From NCBI GenBank assembly GCA_905192745.1, contig CAJJLZ010000011.1:11156-75155 (forward strand): a stretch of DNA of 64,000 bases, written 5' to 3'. The notes under the pieces were generated by a model. That model did not search any database. It saw nothing but the letters and a program-made list of their open reading frames with translations, and was not told where the DNA came from. Shown piece after piece: positions 58,579-64,000 of the stretch. The position numbers were made by a program, and so were the translations under genes. The DNA is from an uncultured Oscillospiraceae bacterium (GTDB taxonomy: Bacteria; Bacillota; Clostridia; Oscillospirales; Acutalibacteraceae). Each line of letters opens with the position of its first letter. Position 1 is the stretch's first letter.

Positions 58579-61500
58579 ATGCCGCGGAATCCTTCCATTC
58601 ATAAAATACTGGTGATCGGCTCCGGGCCGATCGTGATCGGTCAGGCGGCCGAATTTGACTACGCGGGCACTCAGGCCTGCCGCGCCCTGAAGGAAGAGGG
58701 GCTGGAGGTGGTGCTGGTCAATTCCAACCCCGCCACCATCATGACCGACAACGCCATGGCGGACAAAATCTATATCGAACCCCTGACCGTGGATACCGTC
58801 AAACGGATTATCCGGGAGGAAAAGCCGGACAGCGTGCTGTCTACCCTCGGCGGCCAGACCGGACTGACCCTTTCCATGCAGCTTGCCAAGGAAGGCTTTC
58901 TGGAGGAGCAGGGCGTCCGGCTTCTCGGCGCCAACCCGGAAACCATCGATAAGGCGGAGGACCGCCAGATGTTCAAGGACACCATGATGGAAATCGGCGA
59001 GCCGGTTATTCCCTCTCTGGTGGTCAACGACGTGGAAGCGGCCGTCGCCTTCGCCAACGAAGAGGGGATCGGCTATCCGCTGATTATCCGTCCCGCCTTC
59101 ACCCTCGGCGGCAGCGGCGGCGGCATCGTGAACAGCGAGGAGGAGCTGCGGGAAATTGCCGCCAACGGCCTGCGCCTCTCCCCTATCACTCAGGTGCTGG
59201 TCGAGAAATGCATCGCCGGCTGGAAGGAAATCGAGTTCGAGGTCATGCGGGACGGCGCGGGCAACGTCATCACCGTCTGCTCCATGGAAAATTTCGATCC
59301 GGTCGGGGTGCATACCGGGGACAGCATCGTCATCGCCCCAGCGGTCACCCTCGCGGACAGGGAATACCAGATGCTCCGCTCCGCCGCGCTGAATATTATC
59401 TCCGCGCTGAAGATCGAGGGCGGCTGCAACTGCCAGTTTGCCCTGAATCCCGATAGCTTCGAATACGCCGTGATCGAGGTCAATCCCCGCGTTTCCCGTT
59501 CCTCCGCCCTCGCCTCCAAGGCGACCGGCTATCCCATCGCCAAAGTGGCGGCAAAAATCGCGATCGGGTATACTCTGGACGAGATCAAAAACGCCGTTAC
59601 CGGCAAAACCTGCGCCTGCTTTGAACCTGCTCTCGACTATGTGGTGGTCAAACTGCCGAAATGGCCGTTCGACAAATTCGTGTACGCCAAGCGCACTCTC
59701 GGCACCCAGATGAAGGCGACCGGCGAGGTAATGGCCATCGGCGACAGCTTCGAACAGGCGATCATGAAAGCCGTGCGGGGGGCGGAAATCTCGCTGGATT
59801 CCCTCACTCTCCCCGCTCTCACCGCGCTGAGCACCGACGAAGTGCGGAAAAAACTGCACGACTGCAACGACGAACGGCTTTTTGTGGTGTTCGAGGCGAT
59901 AAAACGGGGCGTTTCCTGCGGGGAAATTCACGAAATCACCCGTATCGATCTCTGGTTCCTGCACAAGCTGAAAAACCTTGTCCGGCTGGAGAAGGAAATG
60001 GCCCGCGGTCTGACTGACGAACTCTACCTCGAAGCGAAAAAGCGCGGCTATCCGGATAAAGTGATCGAACGGATCGCAGGGACGAAAATCGACCGTCCCC
60101 GGCAGGCCGTCTTTAAAATGGTAGACACCTGCGCCGCCGAATTTTCGGCCGAGACCCCGTATTTCTACTCCACCTTCGATGAGGAAAACGAAGCCGCCTC
60201 CTTTATTCGGGAACAGCGGAAAAACGAGCCGGATAAAAAAACCGTCATCGTCTTCGGCTCGGGTCCCATCCGCATCGGGCAGGGCATCGAATTCGACTAC
60301 GCCTCGGTTCACTGCGTCTGGGCGCTGAAGGCCGCGGGATACGAGGTGGTTATCGTCAACAACAACCCCGAGACCGTTTCCACCGATTTTGACACGGCCG
60401 ACCGGCTGTATTTCGAGCCTCTCACCCCGGAGGACGTAATGCAGGTCATCCGAACCGAGCAGCCCTTTGGCGTGGTGGTCGCTTTCGGCGGCCAGACCGC
60501 CATCAAGCTCGCCAATTTTCTGGAGGCGCAGGGGGTGCGTATTCTGGGCACTCCGGCCGACAGCATTGACGCGGCGGAGGACCGGGAACGGTTCGACGCC
60601 CTGCTGGAAAGCCACGGGATCAAACGGCCGCAGGGCACCACGGTGATGTGCATGCAGGACGCGCTGACCGCCGCGAACGAGCTGGGCTACCCCGTGCTGC
60701 TCCGTCCCTCCTATGTGCTGGGCGGACAGAATATGATTATCGCCTTCTGCGACGAAGATATCCGGGAATATATGGCGATCATTCTTTCCCATTCGATCAA
60801 GAATCCGGTGCTGATCGACAAGTACCTGATGGGGATCGAAATCGAGGTGGACGCCATCTGTGACGGGGAGGATATCCTGATTCCCGGTATTATGGAGCAT
60901 ATCGAACGGGCGGGCATCCACTCGGGCGACTCCATCGCCGTATACCCGGCATGGAACGTCAGCGGCGTGCTGATCGAACGGCTGATCGACTATACCCGCA
61001 AGCTCGCCCTCTCCCTCCGCACACAGGGACTGGTGAACATCCAATATGTGATCCACGAAAACGAAATCTATGTCATCGAGGTCAATCCCCGTTCCTCCCG
61101 CACCATCCCTTACATCAGCAAGGTGACCGGGGTGCCGATGGTGGACCTCGCCACCCGGGCGATGCTGGGCGAAAAGCTCCGCGACATGGGATACGGCACC
61201 GGGCTGTACCGCACCCCGCCGTACATCGCGGTGAAAGTGCCGGTGTTCTCCTTTGAAAAGCTGATCGACGTGGACACCCATCTCGGCCCGGAGATGAAAT
61301 CCACCGGCGAGGTGCTGGGCATCGGCAAAACGCTGGACGAGGCGCTGTACAAGGGCCTCGTTGCCGCCGGATACCGGATGAAAAAGCAGGGCGGCATCCT
61401 CATCACCGTGCGGGACACCGATAAAATGGAGATCATGGACACCGCCCGCCGGTATGTGGAGCTGGGCTTCACCCTCTACGCCACGCACGGCACCGCCGCC

Positions 61501-62640
61501 GCGCTGAAGGCCGCGGGGATGGAAGCCGTCCCTGTCAACAAGATTCATGAGGCGGAGGACAACGTGATGACCCTGCTGGAAAGCGGGAAAATCCAGTATA
61601 TCATCTCCACCTCCTCCAAGGGCCGCCTTCCCGGGCGGGACAGCGTGAAGATCCGCCGAAAGGCAGTGGAGCTCGCCATCCCCTGCCTGACCTCCATTGA
61701 CACGGCGAACGCGCTGGCCAACTCCCTGCGCAGCCGCTATACCCAGAACAGCACCGAGCTGGTGGACATCAACCGGATGCGGACCGAACGCAGCCTCCTC
61801 CATTTCACCAAGATGCAGGGATGCGGCAACGACTACATTTACTTCAACTGCTTTGAGCAGGAGATGATCAGCCCCGAATCGCTGGCCGTCTACCTCTCCG
61901 ACCGGCATTTCGGCATCGGCGGGGACGGCGTGGTCATGATCTGCCCGTCCGAGATCGCGGACGCAAAGATGCGGATGTTCAATCTGGACGGCAGCGAAGG
62001 GAAAATGTGCGGCAACGCCATCCGCTGTGTGGGCAAATATCTGTATGACAACGCGATGGTTCAAAAAACCGAAATGACCATCGAGACCCTCAGCGGCATC
62101 AAACGGCTGAAGCTCTATCTGCAGAACGGCAAGGTGGACTCGGTCACGGTGGACATGGGCCCGGCGGAGCTGAATCCCGCAAAAATTCCGGTGGCGCTGG
62201 AAGGCGGCCGGGTGGTAAATCATCCGGTTGTGATCGGCGGAAAGGAATACCGGATCACCTGCGTTTCCATGGGGAATCCCCACTGCGTGGTGTTCTGCGA
62301 TCCCATGATCCCGCTGGACAATCTCAAGCTGGAGGAAATCGGCCCGCTGTTCGAGTCCGATCCTCTTTTCCCGGAACGGGTAAACACCGAATTTGTTACC
62401 GTCCTTAACCGCACCACCATCAAAATGCGGGTATGGGAACGGGGCAGCGGGGAGACTTGGGCCTGCGGCACCGGTTCCTGCGCGGCGGCGGTGGCTTCGG
62501 TGCTGAACGGCTGCTGTCTCGCGGGCGAGGATATCACCGTGAAGCTCAAAGGCGGCGACCTGATGGTGCGCTACACCGACGAAACGGTCTACATGACCGG
62601 CAAGGCCGCCAAGGTTTTTGAAGGCGACGTGGAAATTTAA
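58579..62640 (+). CDS. carB-dapF: Fusion of carbamoyl phosphate synthase large subunit and diaminopimelate epimerase
   Basis: One uninterrupted frame of 1353 codons. Residues 1 to about 1065 are complete CarB: IGSGPIVIGQAAEFDYAGTQACRALKEEG, first ATP-grasp with AFTLGGSGGGI, oligomerisation domain, IVFGSGPIRIGQGIEFDYASVHCVWAL, second ATP-grasp with SYVLGGQNMIIAF, and the allosteric MGS domain to NSTELVDINRMRT. After a linker of about ten residues comes complete DapF (about 1073-1353): FTKMQGCGNDYIYFNC, DRHFGIGGDGVVMI, catalytic Cys1144 in GKMCGNAIRCVGKY, and Cys1296 in ETWACGTGSCAAAVAS. No stop, ribosome site or start lies at the junction. Both catalytic cysteines are present. carA precedes and dapL follows by 24 bases. 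Confidence 0.95.
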   Translation: MPRNPSIHKILVIGSGPIVIGQAAEFDYAGTQACRALKEEGLEVVLVNSNPATIMTDNAMADKIYIEPLTVDTVKRIIREEKPDSVLSTLGGQTGLTLSMQLAKEGFLEEQGVRLLGANPETIDKAEDRQMFKDTMMEIGEPVIPSLVVNDVEAAVAFANEEGIGYPLIIRPAFTLGGSGGGIVNSEEELREIAANGLRLSPITQVLVEKCIAGWKEIEFEVMRDGAGNVITVCSMENFDPVGVHTGDSIVIAPAVTLADREYQMLRSAALNIISALKIEGGCNCQFALNPDSFEYAVIEVNPRVSRSSALASKATGYPIAKVAAKIAIGYTLDEIKNAVTGKTCACFEPALDYVVVKLPKWPFDKFVYAKRTLGTQMKATGEVMAIGDSFEQAIMKAVRGAEISLDSLTLPALTALSTDEVRKKLHDCNDERLFVVFEAIKRGVSCGEIHEITRIDLWFLHKLKNLVRLEKEMARGLTDELYLEAKKRGYPDKVIERIAGTKIDRPRQAVFKMVDTCAAEFSAETPYFYSTFDEENEAASFIREQRKNEPDKKTVIVFGSGPIRIGQGIEFDYASVHCVWALKAAGYEVVIVNNNPETVSTDFDTADRLYFEPLTPEDVMQVIRTEQPFGVVVAFGGQTAIKLANFLEAQGVRILGTPADSIDAAEDRERFDALLESHGIKRPQGTTVMCMQDALTAANELGYPVLLRPSYVLGGQNMIIAFCDEDIREYMAIILSHSIKNPVLIDKYLMGIEIEVDAICDGEDILIPGIMEHIERAGIHSGDSIAVYPAWNVSGVLIERLIDYTRKLALSLRTQGLVNIQYVIHENEIYVIEVNPRSSRTIPYISKVTGVPMVDLATRAMLGEKLRDMGYGTGLYRTPPYIAVKVPVFSFEKLIDVDTHLGPEMKSTGEVLGIGKTLDEALYKGLVAAGYRMKKQGGILITVRDTDKMEIMDTARRYVELGFTLYATHGTAAALKAAGMEAVPVNKIHEAEDNVMTLLESGKIQYIISTSSKGRLPGRDSVKIRRKAVELAIPCLTSIDTANALANSLRSRYTQNSTELVDINRMRTERSLLHFTKMQGCGNDYIYFNCFEQEMISPESLAVYLSDRHFGIGGDGVVMICPSEIADAKMRMFNLDGSEGKMCGNAIRCVGKYLYDNAMVQKTEMTIETLSGIKRLKLYLQNGKVDSVTVDMGPAELNPAKIPVALEGGRVVNHPVVIGGKEYRITCVSMGNPHCVVFCDPMIPLDNLKLEEIGPLFESDPLFPERVNTEFVTVLNRTTIKMRVWERGSGETWACGTGSCAAAVASVLNGCCLAGEDITVKLKGGDLMVRYTDETVYMTGKAAKVFEGDVEI

Positions 62641-62664
62641 ATTTCATAAGCAGGAGGATTCCCC

Positions 62665-63840
62665 ATGAAAATCAACCAGCATTATCGGGAATTGAAGGAC
62701 AGCTATCTCTTTTCAACCATTGCCCATAAAGTGAACGACTACGCCGCCTCCCATCCCGATCGGAAGATTATCCGGCTGGGGATCGGCGACGTAACCCTGC
62801 CTCTCTGCCCCGCCGTGGTGGAGGCGATGCAGGCGGCGGTCGCGGAAATGGGGAATAAGGAAAGCTTCCGCGGCTACGGCCCGGAACAGGGCTACGACTT
62901 TCTCGCGGAGGCCGTCTGTGCCTATTACGGCGAACGCGGGATCGCCGTCGATCGGGCGGAAGCCTTCGTCAGCGACGGGGCCAAGAGCGACCTCGGCAAC
63001 ATCCTCGATCTGTTTGACCGGGACAACCTCGTGCTGGTTCCCGATCCGGTGTATCCCGTCTATGTGGACACCAACCGGATGGCCGGCCGGTCCATCCGGT
63101 TTATGGAGGCGAACGCCGGCAACGGCTTTCTCCCCCTGCCGGACGCCTCGGTCCGGGCCGACCTGATCTATCTCTGCTCCCCCAACAATCCCACCGGCGC
63201 GGTATATAACCGTGACCAGCTGCAGCAGTGGGTGGATTACGCGCGGGAAAACGACGCGGTGATCCTGTTCGATGCGGCTTACGAGGCGTTTATCCGGGAC
63301 GCTTCCCTTCCCCGCTCGATCTACGAGATCGAGGGTGCGAAGGAGTGCGCGATTGAGTTCTGCTCCCTTTCCAAAACGGCGGGCTTTACCGGCACCCGCT
63401 GCGGCTACACCATCGTCCCGAAGGCGCTGACCCGTGGCGGCATGAGCCTGAACGCCATGTGGCTGCGCCGTCAGACCACCAAATTCAACGGCGTGCCCTA
63501 CATCGTCCAGCGGGGCGCGGCGGCGGTATTCACGCCCGAGGGCCGGCGGCAGGTGCTGGAAAACATCGATTACTACCGGGAAAACGCCCGCATCATCGCC
63601 TCCGCCCTGAAGGAAAGGGGCGTGTGGTTCACCGGCGGGGAAAATTCCCCCTATATCTGGCTGAAATGCCCGGACGGCATGGGGTCATGGGAGTACTTTG
63701 ATTACCTGCTCCAGAATGCGAACGTGGTCGGCACCCCCGGCGAGGGCTTCGGCCGGAACGGCGAAGGCTTCTTCCGTCTGACCGCCTTTGGCGACCGCGC
63801 CAATACGGAAGAGGCGGTTCGCCGCATCGTTCGATTGTAA
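62665..63840 (+). CDS. dapL: LL-diaminopimelate aminotransferase
   Basis: Converts tetrahydrodipicolinate directly to LL-diaminopimelate with glutamate, bypassing succinylated or acetylated intermediates. 391 residues: NQHYRELKDSYLFSTIAHKV at the N-terminus, RLGIGDVTLPLCPAVVEAM, FRGYGPEQGYDFLAEAV, SDGAKSDLGNILDLF, YLCSPNNPTGAVYNRDQLQQWVDYA, the PLP Lys in FCSLSKTAGFTGTRCGYTIVP, and TPGEGFGRNGEGFFRLTAFG. Its product is the substrate of the DapF domain encoded just upstream, so the two last steps to meso-DAP are co-transcribed. Ribosome site GCAGGAGG. Confidence 0.97.
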   Translation: MKINQHYRELKDSYLFSTIAHKVNDYAASHPDRKIIRLGIGDVTLPLCPAVVEAMQAAVAEMGNKESFRGYGPEQGYDFLAEAVCAYYGERGIAVDRAEAFVSDGAKSDLGNILDLFDRDNLVLVPDPVYPVYVDTNRMAGRSIRFMEANAGNGFLPLPDASVRADLIYLCSPNNPTGAVYNRDQLQQWVDYARENDAVILFDAAYEAFIRDASLPRSIYEIEGAKECAIEFCSLSKTAGFTGTRCGYTIVPKALTRGGMSLNAMWLRRQTTKFNGVPYIVQRGAAAVFTPEGRRQVLENIDYYRENARIIASALKERGVWFTGGENSPYIWLKCPDGMGSWEYFDYLLQNANVVGTPGEGFGRNGEGFFRLTAFGDRANTEEAVRRIVRL

Positions 63841-63870
63841 GAAACCGCCGATTCAAACCCTTCCTGCGAT

Positions 63871-63906
63871 AAAAAGGCTCCGGCGCAGAAGCGCCGGAGC
63901 CTTTTT
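63871..63906 (+). terminator. Terminator after dapL
   Basis: A perfect 16-bp stem, AAAAAGGCTCCGGCGC/GCGCCGGAGCCTTTTT, with loop AGAA. Confidence 0.92.
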
Positions 63907-63994
63907 CAGCTTGCCGAAAAACGAAAAGCCTGTATCCGCCCTTGCGGATAAGGTAGAATAAGTTTCGCAAATTGAAAGAAGGATAAAAAGAGAC

Positions 63995-64000
63995 ATGGTT
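63995..64000 (+). CDS. Possible start of the next gene, cut by window edge
   Basis: ATGGTT at the very end follows GAAGGA at a good ribosome-site distance, and a -10-like TAGAAT precedes it. Only two codons are visible, so nothing can be said about the product. Confidence 0.3.

Noticed and set aside
58207..62283. A 1358-codon open frame on the minus strand opposite carB-dapF
   Set aside because: It is an antisense shadow produced by high GC at third positions. The plus strand encodes complete CarB and DapF with all motifs; the minus frame has no recognisable domain and no ribosome site.

Overview
The window looks like a chromosomal segment of a Gram-positive anaerobe of the class Clostridia, probably Oscillospirales/Ruminococcaceae-like; that placement is inferred from gene content, not from a marker search. 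Supporting content: the diaminopimelate-aminotransferase (DapL) lysine route, a type III glutamine synthetase, a split glutamate synthase with an ANTAR regulator, a T-box before alaS, anaerobic-type cobalamin genes, a DUF1836 regulator and lipoprotein-anchored ABC binding proteins. From about 9.7 kb onward the DNA is GC-rich and gene-dense. The first ~9.6 kb is clearly more AT-rich and reads as an acquired island.

Layout. 1-1.8 kb: accD-accA and a phosphopantetheinyl transferase cut by the left edge, probably the end of a natural-product or fatty-acyl cluster lying outside the window. 2.3-6.5 kb: a large superfamily-1 helicase whose 3' end is damaged, followed by a detached HEPN-like tail. 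7.1-9.4 kb: excisionase-like and half-integrase genes plus an IS3-family element. 9.7-10.8 kb: queA. 11-16.1 kb: a secreted modular protein with DNRLRE and ricin-lectin regions and a swapped-looking Cys/His tail, followed by three paralogous lipoproteins separated by relics of the tail, the layout of a polymorphic toxin locus. 16.2-19.5 kb: a lysine riboswitch controlling asd-dapA-dapB. 19.5-25.8 kb: a small-molecule kinase, YdbC, a fumarase-type beta subunit, a DivIVA-like protein, cobT-cobS-cobC and a siroheme synthase. 25.8-32 kb: a heterodimeric ABC exporter and an amino-acid ABC importer whose binding protein is circularly permuted. 32.4-39.8 kb: a DUF1836 regulator, NfeD-like and flotillin proteins, DUF975, an aldehyde dehydrogenase, MscL, an exonuclease and a HIT protein. 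39.8-46.9 kb: T-box/alaS, a TM2 protein, an ABC-F protein and a FAD-Rieske oxidoreductase. 47-57.3 kb: a nitrogen-assimilation block. 57.3-63.9 kb: carA, a carB-dapF gene fusion and dapL.

How the parts work together. Nitrogen assimilation is the strongest theme. GlnN (type III) and a second glutamine synthetase flank a glutamate synthase split into amidotransferase, FMN/FeS, ferredoxin, FAD and GXGXG proteins, and the block ends with an ANTAR RNA-binding regulator. The divergent leaders of glnN and of the glutamate synthase operon both carry a hairpin with the same six-base loop, AAAGGC, whose 3' arm is also the 5' arm of a terminator. This suggests one local antitermination circuit. Glutamine then feeds carA/carB. 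CarB is fused in frame to diaminopimelate epimerase and is followed by dapL, so the last lysine/peptidoglycan steps are co-expressed with carbamoyl phosphate synthesis, while asd-dapA-dapB is held separately by the lysine riboswitch.

The main discovery candidates are the circularly permuted binding protein, the CarB-DapF fusion, the one-hairpin ANTAR leaders and the toxin/immunity-like locus. No tRNA, rRNA or CRISPR array was seen.
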